Source: Halobacterium sp. CBA1132
Lineage (GTDB): Archaea > Halobacteriota > Halobacteria > Halobacteriales > Halobacteriaceae
NCBI RefSeq assembly: GCF_001485535.1
Contig: NZ_BCMZ01000001.1
Span: 1,674,001 to 1,738,000, forward strand
Length of the DNA stretch: 64,000 nucleotides
Direction: 5' to 3'
Part shown: positions 34,960-41,410 of the stretch, in pieces
Numbering within the stretch: the stretch's first letter is position 1
How the letters are laid out: the number at the start of each line of letters is the position of its first letter
The notes under the pieces: model-generated
Database searches by the model: none
What the model saw: only the letters and a program-made list of their open reading frames with translations
What the model was told of the DNA's origin: nothing
Translations under genes and position numbers: made by a program

Positions 34960-36588
34960 CTACTCGCCGGCCCCGTCCGCCCGCATCGCATCGAGGTGTT
35001 CGGTCGCGCCCTCCCGGATGACGTCCTCGGGGCCGCGCACACACTCCTCGCGCATATCCGGGTACTGGCCGTCCAGCAGTTCCTCGACGCGCCCCGCCAG
35101 GTTCGTGATGGCTTCGACTGGCTCGCCTTCGAGGTCGTCAGCGAGGAGACTCGCGACCGCGCTGGAGACCGCACACGACTCGCTCACGAACCCGATTTCC
35201 GCGATAGTGCCGTCGTCGGCCACGTCGACGTGGAACTCGCCGTCGTCGCCGCAGCTAGTCTCCGCGGAGTGCTTGCTGAACGTCGGGTCGTCGAGGCCGC
35301 CCGCGTTCGGCTGGCGCTGGAAGTGGTCGCGGACGCGGTCGTGGTAGCGCGCCGACGCGAGCAGTTCGTCGCGGCGTGCGGGCGCGTCCTCGATGGCGTC
35401 CAGCAGAGCGTCGACGTCGTCGCGGGTGTTGTACGCGTAGAACGACGCCCGAACGGACCCCGGGACGTCGAGAATGTCGTGGAGGGGCTGCGTGCAGTGG
35501 TCGCCCGCGCGCACCGCGATGCCCGCGTCGTCCAGCAGTTCGGAGAGGTCGTGGCCGTGGACGCCGTCGACGTTGAACGCCACGAGGCCGGTGCGTTCGA
35601 CGCCCGGCGGGGGGCCGTACGTCTCCACGTGCTCGCGGTCGGCGAGTTCCCCGAGGAGGTACTGCGCGAGGTCGTTCTCGTGGTCGCGGACCGCATCCAT
35701 CCCGAGGTCGTCGAGGTAGTCGGCGGCCTCCGCGAGCGCGATGCCCTCCGCGATGGGCGGCGTACCGGCTTCGAACTTCCACGGGAGGTCGTTCCACGTC
35801 GCCTCGTCGAAGGTGACGTGGCGAATCATCTCGCCGCCGTAGAGGAACGGCTCCATGTCCGCGAGGAGGTCGCGGCGGCCGTACAGGCAGCCAATACCGG
35901 TCGGCCCAGCCATCTTGTGCCCGGAGAACGCGAGGAAGTCAGCACCCAACTCGTCGACGTCGACGGGCCGCGTGGGCACGGACTGAGCGCCGTCGACGAC
36001 CACGACGCCGCCGGCGTCGTGTGTCAACTCAGCGATTTCTCGGACAGGGTTGACGGTGCCGAGAACGTTCGAGACGTGCGCGACGGAGACGATTTCGACG
36101 TCATCGTCGACGACCGCTTTCGCGTGCTCCATGTCGAGACGGCCGCCGTCGTCGACCTCGACGTACCGGAGGTCGGCGCCCGTGCGCTCCGCGAGCTGCT
36201 GCCACGTCACCAGCGACGCGTGGTGCTCCATCTCCGTCGTGACGATGGCGTCCCCTGGGCCGAGCCGGTGAGCGAGCCCGTACGCGACGAGGTTCACGGC
36301 CTCAGTGGCGTTCTTCGTGAACACCATCTCTTCGCGGCCGTCCGCGCCCACGAACTCCGCGAGGCGGTCGTGGGCGTTCTCGTACGCGACCGACGCCTCG
36401 TGGCTGAGCGTGTGGATGCCGCGGTGGACGTTCGCGTTGTACTCGTCGTAGTACGCTTTCGCGGCGGCCGACACGCACTCGGGTGTCTGCGTCGTCGCCG
36501 CGTTGTCGAGGTACACCAGCGACTCTCCCCCGACATCTCTGTCGAGCACCGGGAAGTCCTCCCGTACCGCCTCGACGTCGAATCCCAT
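34960..36588 (-). CDS. sufS: Cysteine desulfurase fused to a SufU/IscU-type scaffold
   Basis: The protein has 542 residues. Residues 1-408 are a complete SufS: YLDNAATTQTP, TTEMEHHASLVTW, VDGAQSVPTRPVD, the PLP Lys K225 in SGHKMAGPTGIG, and catalytic C365 in RAGDHCTQPLHDI. Residues about 415-535 match SufU/IscU, with YHDRVRDHFQRQPNAGGLDD, C446-G-D448 in SCGDDGEFHVDV, C472 in SESCAVSSAVAS and C516 in REECVRGPEDVI. All three scaffold Cys and the Asp are present. Sulfur made by the first domain could pass directly to the second. Confidence 0.93.
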   Translation of the reverse strand: MGFDVEAVREDFPVLDRDVGGESLVYLDNAATTQTPECVSAAAKAYYDEYNANVHRGIHTLSHEASVAYENAHDRLAEFVGADGREEMVFTKNATEAVNLVAYGLAHRLGPGDAIVTTEMEHHASLVTWQQLAERTGADLRYVEVDDGGRLDMEHAKAVVDDDVEIVSVAHVSNVLGTVNPVREIAELTHDAGGVVVVDGAQSVPTRPVDVDELGADFLAFSGHKMAGPTGIGCLYGRRDLLADMEPFLYGGEMIRHVTFDEATWNDLPWKFEAGTPPIAEGIALAEAADYLDDLGMDAVRDHENDLAQYLLGELADREHVETYGPPPGVERTGLVAFNVDGVHGHDLSELLDDAGIAVRAGDHCTQPLHDILDVPGSVRASFYAYNTRDDVDALLDAIEDAPARRDELLASARYHDRVRDHFQRQPNAGGLDDPTFSKHSAETSCGDDGEFHVDVADDGTIAEIGFVSESCAVSSAVASLLADDLEGEPVEAITNLAGRVEELLDGQYPDMREECVRGPEDVIREGATEHLDAMRADGAGE

Positions 36589-36610
36589 GTCGAAGTACAA
36601 GCGTATTTCG

Positions 36611-36618
36611 CCGATAAA
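36611..36618 (-). promoter_or_regulatory. TATA box for the sufS-sufU fusion gene
   Basis: The minus strand reads TTTATCGG, 23-30 nt before the ATG at 36588. Confidence 0.5.
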
Positions 36619-36631
36619 TCTGTGGGGTGAG

Positions 36632-36868
36632 CTACACGAGTGCGCCGACTGCCGCGAGCAGCAGGCCGACGACCTCGACGAACACGACGACCGGACAGCA
36701 GTCGCGCTCGCTGGTCTCGCGTTGCCCCGTGCTGCCGTCGATGCCGGGATTGCGCTCGCGTAGACGACGACTACTGACTCGCTCGGCGTGCAATCGCCCC
36801 CTCGGTTCTGACGCCGCACTGAATGAACCCTGCGCGAGCAATCGACATTTAACATGGCAGCGTCCCAA
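36632..36868 (-). CDS. Doubtful small ORF with a C-terminal hydrophobic helix
   Basis: A 78-residue frame ends DCCPVVVFVEVVGLLLAAVGALV, which reads like a genuine transmembrane tail anchor. The N-terminal half is Arg-rich and looks non-coding, so any real gene probably starts inside, near 36770. The segment otherwise fills the 288-nt gap between sufS and the next gene. I recognise no family. Confidence 0.25.
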   Translation of the reverse strand: MGRCHVKCRLLAQGSFSAASEPRGRLHAERVSSRRLRERNPGIDGSTGQRETSERDCCPVVVFVEVVGLLLAAVGALV

Positions 36869-36876
36869 GGTGAAGT

Positions 36877-37470
36877 ATGGACGGGGCCACGTTCGAGGCT
36901 ATCCACAAGTACGGGGTCGTGCTGTCCGTGGTCGCCACCGCGCTCGCCGTCCTCGCATCCGTCGTGGGCGGGCCGATTGGCTCCGTCGCCCTCCTGTTCT
37001 TGGGGTGGGCGGGCCCGCTCGGCCTGTTCTACTTCGGGGGCGCATACCTCACCCACACCACCGCCTACGCGTCGGCATATCACGTCCTGGGCGAAGAACT
37101 CATGCGCGGTGTCGCGTGGTACTCTCTGAGCCTCATCGCGTGGTCGGTCGTCGCCAACCAAACCACCGGCTTTGCGACCTCACCGGGTGCCGTATTCGGG
37201 TTGCCCGCAGTGACAGCCCTCGGTATCACCCTCCTGATGGCCGCTACCAGATACGTGACAGGGAGCGACCTGAGAGTCGAGAGCGAGGGCGGGCAACTAC
37301 TCGTGGTGATTTCCGGCGGAATCGCCTTCGGGTTCCTCGCGCTCTTCCTCGTGCTAACTGGCCAAGCGGACTGGTGGCTTTTCGCGCTGTCCCTGCTCAG
37401 TCTTCCGGGTGGACTCGCGCTCCGCTGGGTTCTGAAGCAGCGCTATCCGGGAGTCCTCGGGGCAAATTAG
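36877..37470 (+). CDS. Membrane protein, unknown, at the edge of the accessory region
   Basis: The 197-residue protein starts MDGATFEAIHKYGVVLSVVA. About six hydrophobic helices cover most of the length, with one polar loop near 125-140. Third-position GC is weaker than in neighbouring core genes, suggesting more recent arrival. A TATA-like TTTAAC at 36848-36853 lies 24-29 nt upstream. No family recognised. Confidence 0.65.
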   Translation: MDGATFEAIHKYGVVLSVVATALAVLASVVGGPIGSVALLFLGWAGPLGLFYFGGAYLTHTTAYASAYHVLGEELMRGVAWYSLSLIAWSVVANQTTGFATSPGAVFGLPAVTALGITLLMAATRYVTGSDLRVESEGGQLLVVISGGIAFGFLALFLVLTGQADWWLFALSLLSLPGGLALRWVLKQRYPGVLGAN

Positions 37471-37600
37471 TCACGCCGAGTCACCCACCGCTAACCAGTA
37501 GTAGCCGAAGGAGGGAACGGCAGAGCACAGTTCACACACTCACACTGCACTCCGTCGCACTCGAATCGACTGCACGGACGAGAACAGCGTTGCTCCGTGG

Positions 37601-37669
37601 AATTTCGAGATGTGCGCCCACGACACTACCGGCCGACAATCTACCAGTAGGCTCGGTGGAGGTGAAACT
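37601..37669 (+). repeat. Array repeat, copy A
   Basis: This is the first of six same-orientation copies. It reads GAGATGTGCGCCCA, CGACACTACCGGCCGACAAT, then CTACCAGTAG and GCTCGGTGGA. Relative to copies B and E it has point changes in both the hairpin stem and the CTACTAGTAG palindrome. The left flank GTGGAATTTCGAG is shared with copy C. It lies 62 nt before the DUF433 gene. Confidence 0.85.
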
Positions 37670-37699
37670 ATCCGGTGAGCGACGAGTGACTGCCGAAAA

Positions 37700-37708
37700 G
37701 ATATAAAC
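37700..37708 (+). promoter_or_regulatory. TATA box of the DUF433/DUF5615 operon
   Basis: GATATAAAC lies 24-32 nt before the ATG at 37732, downstream of and separate from repeat copy A. The module therefore has its own promoter. Confidence 0.6.
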
Positions 37709-37731
37709 GAGAACGCGACTAACAGATTCGT

Positions 37732-38007
37732 ATGACCATTACCCGCGACGAGGGCGTCCTCGGGGGCGAACCCCGAATAGAGGGGACGAGAGTCGGCGTC
37801 CGACACGTCGCGGCAGGAGTTCTCGACGGCGACCGATCGCCACCACACGTCGCGGACCAACTCGACGTCTCTCTCTCCGAGGTCTACGAGGCACTCGCGT
37901 ACTACTACGCGCACGTCGAGGAGATGCGTGAATTCGAGCGCGAAAACGAGGCCGCCTTCGATCGGATTCACGAGTCCTCGCTGAAGCCGAAGGAAACGAT
38001 TCAGTGA
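37732..38007 (+). CDS. DUF433-family antitoxin
   Basis: The 91-residue protein starts MTITRDEGVLGGEPRIEGTR, then VGVRHVAAGVL, the standard DUF433 opening with the PxIxGTR motif. A winged-helix/HTH segment follows (HVADQLDVSLSEVYEALAYY). The C-tail is charged and probably binds the toxin. DUF433 genes are regularly paired with PIN-like DUF5615 genes, as here, where the stop overlaps the partner's GTG start by 4 nt. Confidence 0.9.
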   Translation: MTITRDEGVLGGEPRIEGTRVGVRHVAAGVLDGDRSPPHVADQLDVSLSEVYEALAYYYAHVEEMREFERENEAAFDRIHESSLKPKETIQ

Positions 38008-38372
38008 CGGGAACGCGGATTCTCCTAGACGAGCACGTCGGACGAGTGTTCGAGCGCGTGCTCAGTGAACGGGGTTACGACGTCGAGCAAGCGAAGGACG
38101 TGTTCGGCGAACTCACCGAGGACGCGGAGTTACTGGCGTGGTGTGGCGAGCACGGCGTCGCGCTGATGACGAACAACGCACGAGACTTCGAGGAGCTTCA
38201 CCGGGAGACCGACCACGCCGGGCTCCTGCTCTACTACGATCAGAACCGCCCCGACGAGGATCCGGAAGGCCTTGCACGAGTCGTGGACGAAGTGTTCAAC
38301 CAGTACAGAACGTCAGGCATCGAGAACGAAATTATCGATCTCGACGAGTGGTACGACTGGCTCCACGAGTGA
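38004..38372 (+). CDS. DUF5615-family PIN-like toxin
   Basis: The 122-residue protein starts with GTG. The Mut7-C/PIN-like core is visible: RILLDEHVGRVFERVLSERG (first acidic residue), ELTEDAELLAWCGEHGVALM, then TNNARDFEEL with the conserved N-x-x-D/F pattern. It is a probable ribonuclease neutralised by the preceding DUF433 protein. The frame is intact, unlike the other two toxins of the region. No ATG start is available, and the GTGA overlap fixes the start. Confidence 0.88.
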   Translation: MTGTRILLDEHVGRVFERVLSERGYDVEQAKDVFGELTEDAELLAWCGEHGVALMTNNARDFEELHRETDHAGLLLYYDQNRPDEDPEGLARVVDEVFNQYRTSGIENEIIDLDEWYDWLHE

Positions 38373-38424
38373 TCAGCGGCCAACAGTTCGATACCGGATT
38401 CTACATCGCTACCGCTTCTCGGTC

Positions 38425-38484
38425 TCGAAATGTACGCCCGCGACACTACCGGGCGACAATCTACTAGTAGGCTCGGTGAAAGTA
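38425..38484 (+). repeat. Array repeat, copy B (best copy)
   Basis: It reads TCGAAATGTACGCCCG, CGACACTACCGGGCGACAAT, CTACTAGTAG and GCTCGGTGAAAG. CGCCCG and CGGGCG can pair around a 9-nt loop, and CTACTAGTAG is a perfect 10-bp palindrome. It begins 52 nt after the DUF5615 stop. Confidence 0.88.
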
Positions 38485-38586
38485 AAGTCCGGCATGAGTG
38501 GCAGTGAAATAGCCAGCAAGTCAATCTGCGTATCGAGTACTTCCGACCGGCAAAATTAGATGGTCCACGACACAGTTGGCAGTTAT

Positions 38587-38829
38587 ATGAGTCTCCGTGG
38601 CCGATTGCGAGAGTGCCTTCTGCTCACAGTCGCAGTGCTCCTCTCCATCGGGGGAATTAGCCTACTGTTCATCGGAGCTTACTTCACCGGATTCGGATGG
38701 CAGGGTTTGAGTTCGATAGTCGTCGGTATCGGTCTTCTTACCGTCGGGCTGTTGATTCTGCTGCGACAAGACTCAGAGGTTTCCGCCCGCCTCGTCGGTT
38801 TTATCAAAGAGGTATTCATGAGCACTTGA
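38587..38829 (+). CDS. Small two-helix membrane protein in the array
   Basis: The 80-residue protein starts MSLRGRLRECLLLTVAVLLS, with helices at about 9-32 and 37-58 and a short charged tail ending EVFMST. An AAAATTAGA box at 38552-38560 lies 27-35 nt upstream, favouring this ATG over the in-frame ATG at 38560. Codon bias is weak. No partner gene is present between repeats B and C. It could be a solitary membrane toxin, an immunity protein or an orphan, and nothing decides. Confidence 0.6.
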   Translation: MSLRGRLRECLLLTVAVLLSIGGISLLFIGAYFTGFGWQGLSSIVVGIGLLTVGLLILLRQDSEVSARLVGFIKEVFMST

Positions 38830-38951
38830 CTCCTCAGAGTAACCGTACAGATCCGGTACCAGCACTCGCTATACTTAGCGATGCGTGAGTACATTTAGAT
38901 CCTATTCCGGCGACTTCTCGACACCTGAGCGGTCGAAGAGCCGTCTCTCCG

Positions 38952-39000
38952 GGGAATTTCGAGGTGTGCGTCCGAGACACTACCGGGCGACAATCTACTA
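38952..39000 (+). repeat. Array repeat, copy C (cut at the palindrome centre)
   Basis: It reads GGGAATTTCGAGGTGTGCG, TCCGAGACACTACCGGGCGA, then CAATCTACTA, where the match stops and unrelated ATGAATACG begins. The break falls at or within one base of the centre of CTACTAGTAG. The left flank matches copy A. Confidence 0.82.
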
Positions 39001-39059
39001 ATGAATACGTACTGAAGTACGGCAGTACATTCATTACGTCAGCACTTCAATCTCACAGT

Positions 39060-39434
39060 ATGCCCGTGAGCATCGACGAGTTCGAATCGGGGGAATTGCC
39101 GGAGGGGCCGAGCGTGCCCGAGCAGGTGATTACGTACCTACACATGCACCGGGACGCGGCGTTCACCCGGTCGGAGATAGCTACTGCCATCGGCGAGGAC
39201 CCGAACACGGTTGGCACCGCTCTCACGCGATTGAAAGAGCGTGACCTCGTCCGCCATCGAGGGCAGTACTGGGCGATCACGGAAGACGAACACCGGGTCG
39301 CCGCCGCCTACGACCTCCACGACGTGAGCGAACGACTCGACGAAGCCGACGGCGGAATCGACTCGGGGGACTGGGACGCCGTCGCCCCCGACCAACTGCA
39401 TCCGAGCGAGCAGGATTCAAGTGAGGGCGAGTAA
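39060..39434 (+). CDS. Winged-helix antitoxin-like protein (partner of MazF/PemK remnant)
   Basis: The 124-residue protein starts MPVSIDEFESGELPEGPSVP. Residues about 20-80 form a winged helix (VITYLHMHRDAAFTRSEIAT, then AIGEDPNTVGTALTRLKERD and a WAITEDE wing). An acidic C-tail follows (WDAVAPDQLHPSEQDSSEGE) that could mask the toxin. In haloarchaea such MarR-like genes precede mazF/pemK genes. The toxin gene begins 3 nt after this stop but is broken. Confidence 0.8.
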   Translation: MPVSIDEFESGELPEGPSVPEQVITYLHMHRDAAFTRSEIATAIGEDPNTVGTALTRLKERDLVRHRGQYWAITEDEHRVAAAYDLHDVSERLDEADGGIDSGDWDAVAPDQLHPSEQDSSEGE

Positions 39435-39437
39435 TCG

Positions 39438-39766
39438 ATGGAGCCGGAACGCGGCGATGTCGTCAGGAGTACCGACCCGTTCAAACTCGGCACTGATCGC
39501 CAGCGACCGTGGCTCGTCGTGAACAACAGCTCCCACCCGTTCGCCGACGAGCAACACGTCGCGGTCGCTATCTCGACGAAGGAATACGACGACTCGCTTC
39601 GTCTCGGGGAGGACGTCTGGGAAACGGGCGGTGTTCCATGAGAGTCGTTCCTCTCGCCGTGGGCGATCCACTCGCCCGGAGCGAAGACCTCGTCGCGTGG
39701 CAGGGCCGAGTTACTGACGAATTCGTGGATCGCGTCGTAGACTCACTGGAGACGTATCTGCGGTAG
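39438..39766 (+). pseudogene. Degraded MazF/PemK-family toxin gene
   Basis: The first 67 codons (MEPERGDVVRSTDPFKLGTD, then RQRPWLVVNNSSHPFADEQH) read as a MazF/PemK toxin up to WETGGVP, where TGA at 39639-39641 interrupts. The same frame continues after the stop as ESFLSPWAIHS, the expected family motif, so the stop replaces a sense codon. The remainder (RSEDLVAWQGRVTDEFVDRV, then VDSLETYLR) lies in another frame, which requires a net one-base loss near 39675. The gene therefore carries two independent lesions. Confidence 0.85.
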
Positions 39767-39767
39767 T

Positions 39768-39826
39768 TCGAAAGTGTACGCCCGCGACACTACCGGCCGA
39801 CAATCTACTAGTAGGGACAGTGAAGG
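39768..39826 (+). repeat. Array repeat, copy D
   Basis: It reads TCGAAAGTGTACGCCCG, CGACACTACCGGCCGACAAT, CTACTAGTAG, then GGACAGTGAAGG. The palindrome is intact and one stem position is changed. It starts immediately after the stop of the broken MazF gene. Confidence 0.87.
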
Positions 39827-39878
39827 AGGAGCAGGCCGCTCAACACACGGAAGTTCCCGCCCGGAAGAGATGCAACGA

Positions 39879-40188
39879 CTACTCGTCGGCCTCGGAGAGC
39901 ACTTGTGCGTACAGGTCGTCGGAGATCCAGAACCCGGCTTCGCGGAGGGGTTCGTGGAAGATTTCGACGAACAGGTCCGAACGCTCCACCTCGACTAAGC
40001 GCAGAAATTCGTCGTCACGCAACTCCCGAAGTCCCTCTAATCCATCCCCCCGTCGGTGAGTTCACTCCATACCTGGCGCGGAATCGTGGTTTCGGAGAAC
40101 TGTGACTGGAGGAGGTCGAGCCGTTCGATGAGCGCGAGATTCAGCAGTGGGGACGTATCCGAGACCACGAGCTTACTATTCGGCATAC
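39879..40188 (-). pseudogene. DUF3368 PIN-like toxin, frameshifted at a homopolymer
   Basis: From the ATG at 40188 the frame reads MPNSKLVVSDTSPLLNLALI, then ERLDLLQSQFSETTIPRQVW and SELTDGG, and stops at a TAG just after a run of six G (C6 on the plus strand, 40046-40051). One base more in the run would restore GDGLEGLRELRDDEFLRLVE, then FHEPLREAGFWISDDLYAQV and LSEADE to the stop at 39879. SDTSPLLNL is the PIN-fold acidic motif. It overlaps the UPF0175 stop, the usual pairing. This could be a true defect, slippage-based switching or an assembly error. Confidence 0.82.
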
Positions 40189-40421
40189 TCGAGGTCTTCT
40201 GCTAACTCCCGCTCACCGTAGTGCCGGGAAATATCGCGGTCGCCGAGGAGAGTCTGAAATTCCCGCTTCGAGAGGCCCGCCAGTGCACGCGCCTTCCCGA
40301 ACGAGAGAACGTCACGAGCGTACAACGAGACCGCCAACTCCCGCTTCATCGCAGGCGAGCGCTCCCCTTCGGGGAGCTGTAACGCCTCGTAGACGTCGTC
40401 GTCGATCTCGATCGTCGCCAT
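40176..40421 (-). CDS. UPF0175-family antitoxin
   Basis: The 81-residue protein starts MATIEIDDDVYEALQLPEGE. An N-terminal strand for dimerisation precedes a helical UPF0175 core: LAVSLYARDVLSFGKARALA, then GLSKREFQTLLGDRDISRHY. UPF0175 proteins are antitoxins of DUF3368 PIN-like toxins, and the partner frame begins inside the end of this gene. It is on the minus strand, opposite to the other modules of the region. Confidence 0.88.
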   Translation of the reverse strand: MATIEIDDDVYEALQLPEGERSPAMKRELAVSLYARDVLSFGKARALAGLSKREFQTLLGDRDISRHYGERELAEDLEYAE

Positions 40422-40495
40422 ACCCGGAGGTAGGCGTACGGGATTCTTGAGTGTTTGGCTGCACACGGAAACGAACACAGCAAGCGCTGAGAAGG

Positions 40496-40553
40496 TCGAT
40501 GTACGCCCGCGACACTACCGGGCGACAACCTACTAGTAGTCTTGGTGAAACTA
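40496..40553 (+). repeat. Array repeat, copy E
   Basis: It reads TCGATGTACGCCCG, CGACACTACCGGGCGACAAC, CTACTAGTAG, then TCTTGGTGAAAC. Stem and palindrome are both intact. It lies 75 nt upstream of the minus-strand UPF0175 start, in the same orientation as the other copies although the adjacent gene is reversed. Confidence 0.87.
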
Positions 40554-40559
40554 ACACGG

Positions 40560-40742
40560 TACAGCGTCCGGCGACCGAGTGGTCCGAAGGACCCCGGAAG
40601 GTCGCCGGTTCACTGCGCGAGCGAACGAAGTGAGCAAGCGCAGGCCGACGAGCGACTAAGCGCCGAAGGCGCGCTGGAGCGAGGAGTGCTTTTGGCCGAG
40701 CTTTTACCGAGCGCTGGCTCCGCCAGCGCGCAGCGTAAAAGG
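40560..40742. repeat. Gene-free GC-rich hairpin element between copies E and F
   Basis: The segment has no credible gene. It holds short-loop palindromes, for example CTGGCTCCGCCAG and GCGCCGAAGGCGC, and the phrase GCGAACGAAGTGAGCAAGCG. From memory, related stretches are scattered between genes in many haloarchaeal genomes. It occupies the position of a cassette body but is only about 180 bp long. Confidence 0.55.
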
Positions 40743-40778
40743 TCGAAATGTACGCCCGCGACACTAACGACCGACCTC
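40743..40778 (+). repeat. Array repeat, copy F (truncated)
   Basis: It reads TCGAAATGTACGCCCG, then CGACACTAACGACCGAC. The match ends before the CTACTAGTAG palindrome, and the right half of the hairpin has diverged. It is the last recognisable copy. Confidence 0.8.
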
Positions 40779-41081
40779 ATCCGTGGGCAGTGTGCCCCGT
40801 TGGCCGGGAAACCCTCGTGGCGGGCGGGTGGCTTCGTCAGAAGCCACCAATTGCCGAAGCGGCGTCAGCCGCTGCGGCGGGAGTGCTCGACGAGCACTCC
40901 GAGTACCGAGCCGGCGAAACCGACTCGCTGCGTGGTGTGTGACGCCACCAGCCGGGCAGCGTGTGGCTGCCGCACGTGTTGCACGCCGGGGTTCTCCGAG
41001 CGGTCATCGCGTCCGAATGGACGAACTCGGCCGGGGACAAACGGCGCGCGTAGCGTCGTAGGCGGCCGCGTAGAAAGAGGG
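40779..41081. other. Non-coding or remnant segment with three perfect hairpins
   Basis: Three hairpins follow in a row: GGTGGCTTC/GAAGCCACC around GTCA, AGCGGC/GCCGCT around GTCA, and GAGTGCTC/GAGCACTC around GAC. An open frame without its own start covers 40750-40942 and ends EHSEYRAGETDSLRGV. This might be the tail of a lost gene, perhaps of an insertion element, or a structured RNA. No start, promoter or family is recognisable. Confidence 0.4.
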
Positions 41082-41309
41082 TTACGCCTCTGCCGTCTCG
41101 GTGAGCGCGTACACCTGTTCTTTGGTCTCGCAGAGGCCGCAGACGCACTCCGCGAGGCCGGCGTCCTCCAGTTCCGCGAGCGCGTCGGCGGCGTCGGCTT
41201 CCGAGAGGCGCCCCTCTTCGGCCACTTCGGCCGGGGAGAGCGGACCGCAGTTGTCGAGCACGACGCGCGCGAGTTTCGCCGCGCACGACAGCGCCTCGGA
41301 CTCACTCAT
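41082..41309 (-). CDS. Small winged-helix protein
   Basis: The 75-residue protein starts MSESEALSCAAKLARVVLDN and contains a compact winged helix (CGPLSPAEVAEEGRLSEADA, then ADALAELEDAGLAECVCGLC). The pair CVCGLC gives two closely spaced Cys that may bind metal or sense redox. It probably acts as a small DNA-binding regulator. The target is unknown. It is divergent from the dehydrogenase gene. Confidence 0.7.
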   Translation of the reverse strand: MSESEALSCAAKLARVVLDNCGPLSPAEVAEEGRLSEADAADALAELEDAGLAECVCGLCETKEQVYALTETAEA

Positions 41310-41410
41310 CACTTCGGCGTAGTTGACACGAGTCAAAAACCCTTCGTAAAGCGGCGAGTAGGACGCCTGTCGCACAACGCTTACTGTCGTCGGCGCCGAC
41401 CAGCGAGGCG

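Noticed and set aside
39775-39998. Plus-strand frames starting inside repeats D and F (MYARDT...)
   Set aside because: The start lies in the repeat itself and the frame runs antisense to the DUF3368 remnant or into hairpin DNA. The shared N-terminus is simply the repeat translated.
37601-40778. The six repeats as a CRISPR array
   Set aside because: Spacings are 249-820 nt and contain genes, copies vary in sequence, and there is no regular 30-40 nt spacer pattern or cas gene.
40779-41081. RNase P RNA or SRP 7S RNA in the hairpin-rich gap
   Set aside because: I could not find the conserved cores of either RNA (for example the P4 helix strands or the GGAA-tetraloop domain).
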